A model generated the notes under the pieces. The model worked only from the letters and a program-made list of their open reading frames with translations. It made no database searches and was not told the DNA's origin. From Rhynchospora pubera (lineage: Eukaryota > Streptophyta > Magnoliopsida > Poales > Cyperaceae): a stretch of DNA of 64,000 bases. The stretch covers positions 132,155,157 through 132,219,156 of the forward strand of contig CM051459.1 in the NCBI GenBank assembly GCA_028095005.1, read 5' to 3'. Position numbers and translations under genes: made by a program. Positions 10,571 through 21,925 of this stretch are shown here, piece after piece (position 1 is the stretch's first letter; each line of letters opens with the position of its first letter).

Positions 10571-11129
10571 TAGGGGTGTAGATGAGCTGAGCCTGAGTGA
10601 GCCGAGACTAACTCAAACTCGAGCTCATCTCAAGTCGAGCTGGCTCAGCTCAGCACACCAAGGTAATTCCGAGTTTTTTTAGCAGCTCAAACTCAACTCA
10701 TTAGAACTCGACTTGGCTCATGGCTTGAAAACTAGCTCGATATTAAATATTGAACTTTGAGACTTCGTAATGGACTAAACTAAAAAGCAAACAACATAAA
10801 TATTAAACAATGTTTAAAATGCACATAGAAGGCACACGAAGAGATCAGGAAGAAGATACAGCTATTTTTCCTTAAAATGAAAAGAACTTAGGGTTATAGA
10901 ATAGTGATTAAAAATTAGGCTAGGTTACAGACTAAACAAAAGAATTGGGATAAGTCTCACGAGTTGGGTTGAGCGAGCTAAAGGGAACTCGAACTCAGCT
11001 CATGGGCCTTCCGAGCCGGTGTAGCTCGAGTTATTCCAGTTCGAGCTGAAACCGCTCGAGTTGCTATCGAGTATTATCCGATTCGAGTTCGAACTAGCTC
11101 ACGAGGGCCGAGTTTTTTGCTCAGTCCTA
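10571..11129. mobile_element. hAT MITE with AGCTCGAG subterminal repeats
   Basis: 559 bp, starting TAGGGGTG and ending CAGTCCTA, flanked by perfect 8-bp duplications CTTGTATC (10563-10570 and 11130-11137). The first and last ~150 bp are packed with GAGCTGAGC / AGCTCGAG words in opposite orientations. The homologous position in unit B (around 36225-36235) holds a single CTTGTATC, so it is the unoccupied site. No transposase ORF, so it would depend on a transposase in trans. Confidence 0.88.
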
Positions 11130-11863
11130 CTTGTATCTATTTTTATTTAACTTTATGAATAGCTGCATTACATGTTTTCCTTATTCCTCTCTCATCTTTC
11201 ATTATGTATAAGTTAATTAAATTATAATTTATAGCTCATAATAGTCCAAACATAAGTACAGTTTGCCAAACTATTTTCTACAGACAAATTTTTTTAAAAA
11301 AGAAAATAATAATATTGTTCAAACATACGAAAACACGATAAGACAAACTAAAAGAGCATAATATCATTATAGATGAAAGTACCATTACTCAATAAATTAA
11401 AAGTAGCTTTCGCTAATTCATAATTAACTCACCTCGCTTAGTTGTCACAACAGAGTAGTTCCTTATGATGATGCATATAAAAGAAAGTTCCCTCGTGCAA
11501 TTTGCCACAAAAAAAGTAAATATAATTTAAAAAACAAATGGTTTAGATCCCTCTATCCAATTTAACTTCCATTATTATTTAATCATTTTCAATCAGTATC
11601 CACATCAAATTATAAATTGAAATAAATTTATTTTTAAGACTACCAAAACGATTTTTGTGCCACAACAAAAGTTCTGAGGATAAACTATTAATATCAAACT
11701 ACAGGGCAAAAATATAACTTCATGTTTAGAATCCAGAAAAAGAAATACTAATATACATAAAATTAATATTGTCAAAATCTCATATTTAATTAATAGCAAG
11801 GATAAACATTTCAGAGAAAAGATTAGTACTCTTAAGTAAAACGCCAAATAAAAAAGGGGCATG

Positions 11864-11889
<26 letters not shown>
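11864..11889. repeat. (TA)n tract left of the 2.7-kb element
   Basis: About 13 TA units directly before the (GA)n end of the element. The empty allele in unit B has five. Confidence 0.9.
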
Positions 11890-11913
<24 letters not shown>

Positions 11914-12872
11914 ATAACTAATATGCACTGTGATGCATATGTAATTTTATGCACTGAAATTCAGATCGTTCGATCCACATCAAGATCCGTGCAGATCTGT
12001 GTCGCTGGATCGAAACGATACACTATACCTTTTTTCTATTATGCTCCGACTCTCTCTTTCTCTTCTATTTCCTCTCTCATCTGTCGCACCTCCATGAAAG
12101 AAATCGAGAGTTAAGAAAACCCTAACTCTGCTCCGCCTCCGGTGACTAGCACCTCTAAGTTTCGAAAAGCCAAAAATTCTAAAATGTCTTCTCCACCTCC
12201 AGTGACGTAGCACCTCCAAGTCTTCTCCCTCGCCTCTTTTGCTCCTTGACTCCGACTCAATTTCCATTCGTCACACTCACATTCTCTCTTCGTCACAATC
12301 ACCCCTTTCTTTCTGAGCACCGCGAGAATACCAAGAGCATCTCTCTCTGAGAAAACCCTAGTTCAGGTTCGTCCCTTTCTCTCTCACACACAATACCAGA
12401 TCATTTCACAAAAAATCAAGGATCGCAAGTCACTTGAATTAACGACAACATTTGTTGACTTGCATTAAATTCCATCAATTTTGTTTTCTTTAGCATTAGT
12501 TTTTTTTTATAACATTTAACATCAAAAGTGCATAAGACCTTATTTGTAAATTATTGGTATAGAGGCGAGTGTGAATTATTGGGAATAAGACACATCAAAG
12601 ACATATCTCTTCAACTACCTGCACATGAAAGAAGTATTTAAACTATTCATCTAATGCCTTTTCAATTGATATTTTTTTTGACTGACTGATTTTAATAATG
12701 TGAATTTGCGTCAAAAGAGAGACATGAGTGAGAATGAGCATGTTGCAGGATCTGATAATGATGACACTAGATTTGCACTGGTGCAGGTAATTTTCCCACT
12801 TATTTATGAAATATAGTTCTATTGAAATAAGCAATTGAACAATTGGTAACTATATTTTCTATGTATTAAATT

Positions 12873-13172
12873 GTGACAGACCCTTATATTGATTTGGAGA
12901 AGGTGATTGAAGAAGAGAGTAGGAAACTAGAAAGTATTGAGATTCATGTTGGCAAAGAGTTCAAATCACCTGATGAGGCATATGGTTTCTACAATCTATA
13001 TGCCTTAGTCAAAGGGTTCAGCATCCGTAGGAACCAGAGAGAGACATCAAGAAAGGGGCTTTCTGGCCTAAAATTATTTCAGTTTGATGTGCTATTTCAG
13101 TTTGATATATTATTTCAGTTTAATATGCTGTTCAGTTTGATATGTTGCTTTATTTTAGCTATTTCAGTTTGA
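12873..13172 (+). pseudogene. FAR1-type DNA-binding domain fragment
   Basis: The frame encodes an acidic lead-in, then VGKEFKSPDEAYGFYNLYA and GFSIRRNQRE. This matches the N-terminal part of the FAR1 DNA-binding domain (F-S-EA--FY--YA--GF--R), found in FAR1/FRS factors and the Mutator-like transposases they derive from. The cysteine/histidine half is absent. After residue ~65 the frame runs into a tandem repeat of TTTCAGTTTGATATG words and ends. An ACAG acceptor-like site just upstream (12880) and a GTGCAG/GTAATT donor at 12787 suggest a former intron, but phases do not join cleanly. It is a decayed transposase-derived fragment inside the 2.7-kb element. Confidence 0.65.
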
Positions 13173-13205
13173 TATGTTGTCAGTTTGGATATGTTGCTTT
13201 ATTTT
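13075..13205. repeat. Degenerate tandem repeat of TTTCAGTTTGATATG words
   Basis: Six to seven imperfect copies of an approximately 18-20 bp unit (ATTTCAGTTTGATATGCT-like) immediately after the FAR1-type segment. Confidence 0.8.
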
Positions 13206-13209
13206 TTCG

Positions 13210-14360
13210 TACAGGGCATTATTTTTTTTCGTTTGTAAGCTACAACAATGTTCATATAACAAGCCATGTTGTAACAACATATTATTTGAATCAAGTCTAA
13301 AAGTCTTTGTAAGCAACATATTATTTTTTTTTCATTTGTAAGCAGCAGCAGTGTTCATGTTGCATGGCATGGAACACTATATAGGATTTGCAATTTTTCA
13401 TTTAACAAAAGTCAATGCATAACAGAAGTCAATATAGGAAATTTAAGATGGTACGGTTTAAGATCAACCAATATTGTTAAGTAAATCTCCTAAATTTAAG
13501 ATTTACAATTAAAATATTTAAATTCCAAATCACAAATATTTAAATTCAAATAAACAAAGATATTCAGAATACATTTCCATGAAGATATCCAGAAATTACA
13601 AGCATTCTTCATTTGAAACTTACAACAATCAAAAGAAAAATAATAATTGCAAGCTATTTCTACAATTGCCATCCATTGCTTCAATTGATTACCACAATCT
13701 GGACACTGAGGAGACGACCCACCCAATTGCCATCCATTGCTTCAACTTTTGTCATTTTGACTGCTCATTAATAATCCTAAAAAAAAAAGAGTTCACAGCC
13801 TTAGTGGTTCTGTTGCGCAGGCCTAGGCCAGCAACTAGTATAGCAGTGACTGTCAGCTTTTCAATTTTGCTGAAACTGGTATATATCTTTTATTTAGCAT
13901 CATACCACACTTTGCTCATTTCTAAAATAGATAGCTTTTCAATTTTTTATTGATAACCTAGGCTATACATTACAGCAAAAAATAGACACAATCAATTAAT
14001 TGGTTAATGAAGGTTACACTTGAAATGATTCGATAATTGATGAGACTCTTGCAGCTAGTCTCCTTAAATCAACATGACGCAACCCACTTGTGCAATCTAA
14101 ATCAAATAAACCAGTGGTACAACCCATTCCTATGTGCTACGCTCTAAATCAAATAAACCAAGAAAGGGGAAAGAAAATTACCACTCTAATTTGTCGAAGC
14201 TTGGAGATCTAAGGTTTGTCGAATGTAAGCAACGGAGAGGCACGATCGAGCCTCAATCTAGGATTTGCCGAAGAGATTCGAAGGAGAGTATGGATCTACG
14301 TTGATGGAGATGAGAAGTAGAGAAGAGATTGGAGGATCGGTCTCTCTCTTTGATTTATCT
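13210..14360. other. Non-coding interior of the 2.7-kb element
   Basis: AT-rich sequence with several stop codons in all frames. The minus strand of the last ~300 bp before the TIR has a GA/CT-rich leader-like composition similar to the left side around 12030-12360. No gene is recognised. Confidence 0.4.
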
Positions 14361-14580
14361 CTTCAATTTTCTTTCCTGGAGACGAGAGACAAGTAGACGA
14401 AAGAATCTTTTATTTTCTCTTTCCTGGGGTATGGGTTAAGAGAGACGAAACGCAATAATACAGCGCAGGAATAACATAACATCTGCATCCAGCGACACAG
14501 ATATGTGCGAATTTTGACGTGCATCGAACGGTCAGAGTTCCGGTGCATAAAACCACATATGCATCACAGTGCATATTAGT

Positions 14581-14625
<45 letters not shown>

Positions 14626-15150
14626 ATAAGCACCAGTCAACAAAACATGTTAATTTCCTTATCTTTGACTTTGGAGATGGATGCTTGCAGATTATAAATA
14701 CAGTAAACCTGTGCAAAATTAAAACAGAAAATAACTAAAAGAGAAATCAACAGAAGTAAAATATAGAAATATAAAAGAAGAATTGAAATATGCAAGGGGT
14801 TGAGTTGGAACAAAAAATTATTCTGAAGCGTTATCACTCTGACTAGTAGGTCCTACCAAGTTCGAAGGCACGTTAAAACCAAAAATGGTATTCGACTGCG
14901 AAACAGTGAAATGCTATATTAATCGTTACAGATTCTGTAGAAACATAAAACCAGATAGAGCCTGAATTTGGATCTATCTATTCTAGTTTTTTTTTTTTTT
15001 TTCCTAAAAGAAGTTTATAGCTTTTCAGTTTTTTTATTAATTTCCCACCAATTTCCTGCCCATCCCATCGCCTCCTCTCATACAGTCATACGGTCATACC
15101 CTCTACCTCCTCATTCGCTTATCTATAATTTTATACTAGATATTTTAGTA

Positions 15151-15470
15151 CTATGCTGCAGTCGATGTTTTTTTAAGATAACAATAATTCAGCATGATTT
15201 TCAAATATATTTAATTTTTAAATAAATTAAATAATAATTGGTTCGACTATTTTTAATATTTTTAACCAAAAAAATAACAAATAATTTTAACTATAAATAG
15301 AAAATTATATTATTGACTTTGCCCTTCTGTTTTAGTTGGAAAAGCAGTCAAAAATAAAAAAAATAATGCAAAAAAGCGGCTGAAAATAGAAGAAAAGATC
15401 ACGGGTTTTATATATAATATATATATATATAAATAATAATAATAATAATATAATATAGATTACTTACCCT
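15151..15470. other. Insertion or retained DNA private to unit A, upstream of gene A
   Basis: About 310-320 bp between TTTTATACTAGATATTTTAG and CTTACCCTTCTTCTCCC have no counterpart in unit B, where the two flanks nearly touch at 37510-37530. The stretch is AT-rich with TA and TAA microsatellites; no TSD is obvious. It lies in the promoter or 5' UTR of the five-exon gene. Confidence 0.7.
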
Positions 15471-15578
15471 TCTTCTCCCATTCGCTTTTCCAGAAAATCT
15501 TCAAATTTGATTAATCTAGAGTCTAGACAGACCTTCATATACAGGTCTCAAAATTGTACAGAGCCTAGGGTTCCCAAT

Positions 15579-17289
15579 ATGTCAGAGAAGAAGAAGGAAA
15601 TGTATGTGTGTTGTATCACTCCCTAAAAGTATGTTTAATTTGAATATACAAGTTCAAATTCCTGTTTTCTAATGTTAGCTTTTTTTTTCTTCGATTGTCT
15701 CTTTTCCGTGCCAGAATTCAACTTTCTCAGGTAAACTTTTCTACCTGATCTCCTTTCATTTTATGTGGGGTATCTCTTTGATTTATTCGCTTCTTCTACA
15801 AAAGAAATAAGAGTTCCTCACAAGTCAATAGTTGCACAGGAAAATGATCGATTTATTTATTAGCAGACAAATTAATTTGCAACGTATCAGGATCTGATGA
15901 TAAAGATAAATAACTTTGCTGCTTCTTCATTTTTTTTTTGTTTCAATTTTGTTTGCGCTATGGTCTCTCAATCTGACATAAATATTTCTATTTGTAGGAA
16001 TTTACAGACAAGATCAATATAGCTGCCGGACCTGATGGCATGGTCTACGAACAATGGTACAGAAGTAAACCTTTCACAAAGCAGCACACACAATTTTCAT
16101 TTATTTATTTATTTTTGTGTTTGTCGCTACACACGTAGTATAAAATATCTCGAATTGAACACTTCAAATTGAAATTGCTGTTATGAAAATACTTCATATC
16201 TGCATCAATGTTTGGAAGACACTAATAGCTTCTTAATTTGTTTTCACTTTTTTTTCGTCTTGATGTTGATGGATTGTGCAGCCTTGATGCTGGTGACAGA
16301 GAGGTAAGACACATTCATATCTATCATAATTTATTTTCAGATTTAGCAACTTGTGGTTTAAATCCAAAAAATAAAACAACGAAATAAAGAGAAAAGAATT
16401 TTGTGGTGATTGTGTGAGTGGAAAAACAGCACGATTCATGTCCAATACTTTGGTACTGACACGAATGAATATATATACCAGTCGACAGTTTCAGTTTGGT
16501 TCATATTATATGGAATTATGGACGACAATTAGGTTGCTTAGGTAAATTGCCACAGTAGGTTCCAAGTTTAAACTAACAGAAGAAATGATCATTTAAACAT
16601 GAATATTCTATTTTTCTTACTATTTTATTACCCATATAGTCTTTTACAAATGTTGCCCTTGTTTTCATCATAAACTCTGAAAATTAAGAGAGACAGGAAA
16701 CACTCTGTATCTATTACTTAAGATATAGAACATAAAAGGAATTCAAACTATTTATTCAAAATAAAAAATGTTTATTCAAAATTAATTCTCGTGGTACCAA
16801 AACAAATTAATTCTCGATCTGGTACTTAATTAGTTCATCTTTCACATAGCCATGGCTGGATGCTAACTGCTTACTCTTCCTCTGCATATATAGAACTTTC
16901 TCGTCCAAACACCGAAACAACAGGTGCAAGCAGGAAGCAACACTGGAATGCTGATCAACGGAGTCCCGGTAGTACAAACAGGAATGGGATATCAATCTTC
17001 ATCAACAGAAGGAAATGCCTTGCTTCCCTTTTCGGCCCCGCCTTTCCCCGGCAAGCAAAAAATCGACAATCCAAATGCGATTCTCAACCCTGTTAGACCA
17101 CAAGTTAGAAGGCCATACAGACATTCCGATGATGAGACTTGGCGCCAACTAGAAAAGATAATGGATGAATGGGACAGCATAGGAGATCTCCTAGGAGACG
17201 AATGGCTCGGAGGAACAACTTCTGATGATGACTGGTGGGTCCGATATGTGAACGGAGAAAATATGGCTGACATACTTCAGTTGCCGTAA
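15579..17289 (+). CDS. Five-exon gene of unknown function, copy A (161 aa)
   Basis: Exons by GT-AG junctions and conserved phase: 15579-15601 (23 nt), 15715-15730 (16 nt), 15998-16056 (59 nt), 16282-16303 (22 nt) and 16924-17289 (366 nt with stop). The joined frame starts MSEKKKEIIQLSQEF and continues through a short segment with AAGPDGMVYEQC, then a C-terminal part with a proline-containing middle (residues ~85-110), a charged helix-like stretch with tryptophans (TWRQLEKIMDEWDSIGDLLG), and DDDWWVRYVNGE near the end. There is no signal peptide or membrane segment. The same exon structure is preserved in copy B, with synonymous or mild changes, which supports a real gene. I do not recognise the family. 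The first four exons are tiny; exon 2 is a 16-nt micro-exon. AATAAA-like signals follow at ~17398. Confidence 0.72.
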
Positions 17290-18234
17290 CTAGTTAGCTA
17301 TACTAATGAATGATGCAAAAGTACACTTATATATCCATGGTTTGAAACTTTGATTTGTTGTTTCTAATATTCAGTTGGCCACTTGGCCTTTTACTCGGAA
17401 AATAAATTATATTAATTGTCACACCGACCCAAATTAGATTTCGAGGAGAACAACCCCACGGGTATAAAGTATAAACTCTATTGTGTACACCGAAGCTAAT
17501 TATAGTATATCACATACAATAAATTACAAATTAGTGTCATAAAATCAATACCAGATTAAAATCACATAAAAGATTGGTATTTAAAATATATATTATGTAT
17601 GGAAAAAATTGTCGCATTTTTTATATATAAGTACGCCATCATGAATTGAGATTTGTAAAAAAACAAACAAACAAACAAATTTATCATTTGAAAATCGAAA
17701 AAACGCCATATTTACTGTGAAAGTAAAACCGTAATCGAAGAGATGCAGTATTAATGTTGGCAAGTGGCAACTATTAATATCCTCAAAATTGATAAAATTG
17801 CAAGGAAAGCTAGTTAATCTGCCATAATTCCACGCCAACCAAAATAAAGCAAAAATACTTCAGTTTTCGGACAACAATGACAAAGGAGAAACACCTCCTG
17901 AAATGTACAAAGGTCCAACAAAGCAAAAATACTTCTGGCACAATAACGTAATTCATGCCATAATACAAAATTCAATGAAACAACCAGTGTGGAGATTTGG
18001 GAGAAATTAAGGCTGAGCACAGGTCATCATGAGATTAGCAACAACAATTGACATGTATCAAACCAGTAATGGCACAAAGAAACTGCCAGACTACCAGTGT
18101 TGCCAAACGTGCTCTGAGATATCCAAATCCCTGTAGCAAACAAAGAAAATGATACAAAAGAAATAAGCAATAATACTGTAGATTAAACAGGAACATCTTC
18201 TGACACGAATTGCATACCAAAAAGTTCAAAGAAA
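17290..18234. other. Intergenic between gene A and the F-box remnant
   Basis: Collinear with 39358-39808 and 45008-45518 of unit B. At 17733-17737 it contains a single AATCG, the unoccupied target of the copia element in unit B. No gene recognised. Confidence 0.8.
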
Positions 18235-18321
18235 TTACCAGTCCTGAGATGACCAATCGTCTAGACTAGTAATGTTGATCTGAGCTTGTGATTCTCGGTG
18301 ATATCCTGTAGATACTTCACG
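18235..18321 (-). pseudogene. Truncated last exon of an F-box/FBD gene
   Basis: Matches the 3' part of exon 4 of the gene at 45519-47464, including the stop codon (18235-18237). Similarity ends abruptly at 18322, and one base is missing in the TTGTGATTCTCGG stretch relative to 45571-45585, shifting the frame. Everything upstream of the FBD end is absent. Confidence 0.8.
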
Positions 18322-18322
18322 A

Positions 18323-19236
18323 TAAATACATTTAGAGAGGAATGTCAGTCTAGAAAGCCAATTTAATCCCAATAGGGATAACATAAGAAGCCGTAACACA
18401 TTTAGAGACAAAGGAAAAACTTTCTTGTATAATCTTTACATAAATACATTTAACTTTTTCAATAATTGGACTGACTTGAAAAGAAGAGCAATGAAGAGCA
18501 ATGGCTCCACTGATGACACATCCTCTACCTAGATGCTGCTGTTTTTTTTACTTCTCAGTTATTTATTTATTTTAAATTCTACAAGCTCTAGTGGTGGTTT
18601 CCCTTTCAAGTTAAACTCGTATGTTTGTTGTACTGTTAATAAGAATTGTATGATGTTTAGATGTATGTTTGTTGTACTGTTAATCAAAATTGTGTGATGT
18701 TTAGATATAGTGTTGGAAGAAAGCCCTTAAGGCTCATTTTTAGTTTTCTTTTCAGTTTTCTTTTATGTACTTTGAACACTAAATTAACAGTTTTCTTTAC
18801 TGTTAATCAAATTATTAACGAAATGTAAATAATTTAAAAAAAGAGGAGTTTATCAAAATATACCGAAGAGATGAAGCATATATATAGAGGAATTCACTCG
18901 AGGAATTCATGACTTTCGATCCGTTGAATCTGTTCTCCTTCTTGTTCTCTTTCGATCCGTTGAATCTGCTCTCCTTCTTATGAAAAAACCGAAATAAATA
19001 AGGAAAAAATATGAAAAAAATACGGTTCAAATTTTTTGTTTTTTACCTTAAATCTGCTCTCCTTCTTGGTCTCTTTCTAATTATTATTTTTTCAGAATTT
19101 TTACAAATTTTTTGCTATTTTTTGGAGTGAAAGTGGATACCATAAATTCGCAATAAATGAAAAGAAGAGAGAAAAGGGGAAGTGCGGCTGGGAAATGAGA
19201 CTTAATGAGGGAGAGAGACCTAAATACATAACCTTT
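18323..19236. other. Intergenic with a short tandem repeat
   Basis: No gene recognised. Near 18910-18985 CTTTCGATCCGTTGAATCTG followed by TCTCCTTCTT occurs twice, and a partial third copy lies at 19045-19075. Confidence 0.5.
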
Positions 19237-20228
19237 CTGTAACGGTTATTAACCAATAACCGTTACAGAATCATTAAACAAAATAAAAAAAGGTTTGCCT
19301 TTTTGTAACGGTATTAGAAAATAACCGTTACAGATTTAGAGAGATACTGTAACGGTTATTTATATATAACCGTTACATAAGATTATTATTAATTTCTTTC
19401 TTTTTTATTTTTTCTGTAACGGTTGTCGTATAATAACCGTTACAGAATATAAGAAATCTGTAACGGTTATTATCGAACAACCGTTACAGAAGGTGGATGC
19501 ACTTTTTTCCTCATCCATGATTGCAAAGGTTTAAATAGCGGATAGCGGACTCGTAGCGGACATGCTAATATCATAGCGGATAGCGGGTATTTAGCGGCCG
19601 CTATCGAACCATAGCGGATTTACAAACACAAGTGTATTTTGAAGGTCTAGTTTAGTCTAAAATAAAAAATTAAAATAATTTCAAGCAACTAATTAACGCT
19701 AACTAAAATTATGTTTATTTTCTATGCATATTTTACCATTAAATTTTAAGAATTTGAAAATGTTCAAAACATAAAAATTGTGGCCAATTTTGTAAACTTT
19801 CCATAGAACTTTGGATCACGTCAATCGAAATTCGTATGCGAAAGTTATGTCCAAAATAGTACTGCTATATCAGCAAATTATAAACTACACCGCTATTTCC
19901 GCTATTATACCGCTATTTCCGCTATTATACCGCTATTTTCTACTATTTCACCGCTATACTCTGCTATTGCCCGCTATAGGTCGCGCTATCGGACGAGCCG
20001 TTAAATCTGTAGCGGTGTACCAAATAGCACTGCTATAGCGCCGCTATTGCGGCCGCTACGGCCGCTATTTAAACTTTTGCATGACGGAAATGTTATTACG
20101 GTTTTTAAATAATAACCGTTACAGATTTGTGGCGCAAGTTTTTTCGTCTTATGCCTCACTATTCTGTAACGGTTATTTGAAAAACCGTTACAGAAGTGCC
20201 GTTACAGAAGGTCCTTTTTTCCGTAGTG
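19237..20228. mobile_element. CACTA-type element, right end with subterminal repeats
   Basis: Read on the minus strand, the right end begins CACTACGGAAAAAAGGACC at 20228. Inward lie many copies of CTGTAACGGTTAT and its reverse complement, often paired as hairpins, as in subterminal regions of En/Spm-type elements. A matching CACTA terminus on the left was not found, so the left part is truncated or lies within 18.3-19.2 kb in diverged form. A second element is nested at 19524-20079. No transposase ORF. Confidence 0.65.
19524..20079. mobile_element. hAT MITE with TAGCGG motifs, nested in the CACTA element
   Basis: The ends CAAAGGTTTAAATAGCGG and (reverse complement of the right end) CAAAAGTTTAAATAGCGG form an 18-bp TIR. 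Flanking octamers CATGATTG and CATGACGG agree at six of eight positions. The outer thirds are dense in AGCGG/CCGCT words; the middle is AT-rich. Confidence 0.75.
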
Positions 20229-20689
20229 ATTAAAGAATGTATTTACATTTTTTATTGGTTGAGGCCTTTACCAAATTGAAAGCACATAATTTTTTTTCAT
20301 ATAAATTAAAGAATGTATTTACATTTCCTTTTTTTTGGAAGAATGGACCATATTTATTTGAGCTCCTTCTCCAACTTTGTTTGCATATATAGTACTCCGA
20401 TTGACAAGAGAAGGTGAGACTACAATCTATACATAAATAAAATTGACTACTATCTATACTTATCCATTTGAAATGTTTTGTTTTAGACCTGAAAAAAAAA
20501 TTCAAAATTTTCTAATTGACCATTTGAAAAAAATATATATAATGCATTTATGTGGTCAATTGAAACTACTCATAAAATCTTGAAATTCATCTTATCTCAT
20601 AAAATTATTTACAATTAATAGCATTAAACAAAAAAATAACATAAAAAAAAGTCGCGCAACTCGCGACGTACCCACTAATGGATCTAAAC

Positions 20690-20870
20690 TTGTAAGGTTA
20701 CAATTCCTACTCTAGACAACAAAATGAGAAGCCCCAAAAGTTTCCTCCATGCTCCTCTTGGTCCATTTCCACTGCTCTTCACTTCATAAAAGCAAATCTC
20801 AAAAACAGCATTCTTAAAAAATTCTCGCCCTTAATATCATGGAGGGGATATTTCAATTGATTTCTTGTGA
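20690..20870. repeat. Duplicate of the 54361-55860 flanks (empty hAT site)
   Basis: From GTAAGGTTACAATTCCTACT to AAAGCAAATCTCAA this matches the two sides of the hAT element at 54429-55770, with ATGAGAAG present once. It therefore shows that locus before insertion. Confidence 0.8.
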
Positions 20871-20928
20871 AGCCTCCTCCGAGCAATCCTCATCCCTATA
20901 GACAAAGGAAGAGAAGCAATACAATATA

Positions 20929-21075
20929 GGGTGCGTTTGGATCGTTGGAAGAAAGAAGAAGAAGAAGGAAGAAGAAGAAAAAAAATTATAAACAATCCAA
21001 ACTCTTCACAAAGTTACACACTTCCCAATACTTCTTCCCTTCTTCTCTTCTTCCCACACCTATCCAAACAGAGCC
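20929..21075. mobile_element. Small Tourist-like MITE
   Basis: 147 bp with ends GGGTGCGTTTGGAT and, reverse-complemented, GGCTCTGTTTGGAT, flanked by ATA on both sides (3-bp duplication). The interior is GAAGAA-rich. The terminal GTTTGGAT and 3-bp TSD fit PIF/Harbinger-type MITEs; the TSD is too short to be decisive. Confidence 0.55.
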
Positions 21076-21224
21076 ATAAAGAAGTATTATTTTCTTCGCC
21101 AGAATAAAAAATGAAGCAAGCAATACATGTGCAGAATAGACACAAACTAGGATCTAACAAAGCAAAATAACTTTTAAAACCAATAGCATGAAACAAAATT
21201 CAAAGGAACTACCAGTCGTATACA

Positions 21225-21400
21225 CTAATTAATCATGTTGATTTGAGCTTTTGATTTCTCAGTAATATCCTGTAGATGCTTCACGGCTTGAGGAAAACAT
21301 TTATCATTTTCTGACGAACATGACTTCAACTGTTTCAAGCCGCCTTCCCTTATATGGTGCAATTTTCAATGGAGACAACAAAGATTAATCCTTGATCATG
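21225..21400 (-). pseudogene. FBD-exon remnant of an F-box gene
   Basis: Minus-strand similarity to exon 4 of the gene at 49481-51348 (IAP--GRRLETVEV, then PQAVKHLQDITEKS-AQIN). An in-frame stop and a frame change interrupt the segment after VRK. No F-box or LRR part was found nearby. Confidence 0.65.
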
Positions 21401-21846
21401 ATTCTATCTTTCAAGATCATATGAGAAAAAGATTAACTTGGCAAAAACACCATTCTAATTAAGTTACGACATTAATATGTTATTAAATTACTTTTAGTTT
21501 CATGATCATACCTTTATATATATTAATGTGGGTCATTTGCAGTGGCCAGTGGATTTTTGAAAATTGTACAAAGTTAACTTAATTTTACATAAATCAATAT
21601 ATTGTCCATTATTGGTTAATAAAATATAATTTCACGATTCCTGTCGGAGTGTAAACTGTATAAAGTTTTTTTTTTCCCTATGTTGTAGATACTTAGCAAA
21701 ATTTTCAGCGAAAGTCATTTTGGGGAAATGAGAAAAGGAACAGGGAAGTGGGAATTTGGTTTGTTTTACACTTTTACTAAAGCCCATGATTAATGTCATA
21801 GACCGGGACCATTCAATTATTTAGTAAGTCGTTAGTCCATCGACAT

Positions 21847-21853
21847 TATAAAA
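21847..21853 (+). promoter_or_regulatory. TATA box candidate for the 271-aa ORF
   Basis: TATAAAA lies 73 bp upstream of the ATG at 21926, a normal plant spacing for TATA plus a short 5' UTR. Confidence 0.45.
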
Positions 21854-21925
21854 CCAAACCCAAAATAACGTTTTCATTTATCAAGAAACAATATTAGACA
21901 GACAGCAGAGAAAGAATTCAAGAAA

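Larger units (their letters stand above)
11890..14611. mobile_element. 2.7-kb (TA)n-nested TIR element with FAR1-type relic
   Basis: The ends are perfect inverted repeats starting with a (GA)n run, then GAATAACTAATATGCACTGT and GATGCATATG; similarity continues weakly toward GCATCGAACGGTC. (TA)n tracts flank it (11864-11889 and 14612-14625). The same place in unit B (37016-37025) is an uninterrupted (TA)5, so the insertion went into a TA tract. The interior carries a FAR1-like DNA-binding segment (12873-13070), which is common in Mutator-like transposases, but no catalytic domain. I read it as a non-autonomous Mutator-like element. Confidence 0.82.
10158..18322. repeat. Segmental duplication unit A
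   Basis: From TTCCGTATAATTATGAAG onward this segment aligns collinearly, same strand, with 35828-45607. Alignment is interrupted by insertions private to A (559-bp hAT element at 10571, 2.7-kb TIR element at 11890, about 310 bp at 15151-15470) and by a copia element private to B. It ends at TAGATACTTCACGA, within the last exon of an F-box/FBD gene. Exons of the shared gene differ by only a few substitutions; non-coding parts differ by small indels. Confidence 0.9.

Noticed and set aside
16992..17273. 93-aa antisense ORF, also at 39060-39341
   Set aside because: It is the complement of exon 5 of the unknown gene, which has conserved splicing on the plus strand.
19237..20228. Hairpins as possible microRNA precursors
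   Set aside because: The inverted repeats occur many times at the end of a CACTA element and are explained by subterminal repeats.
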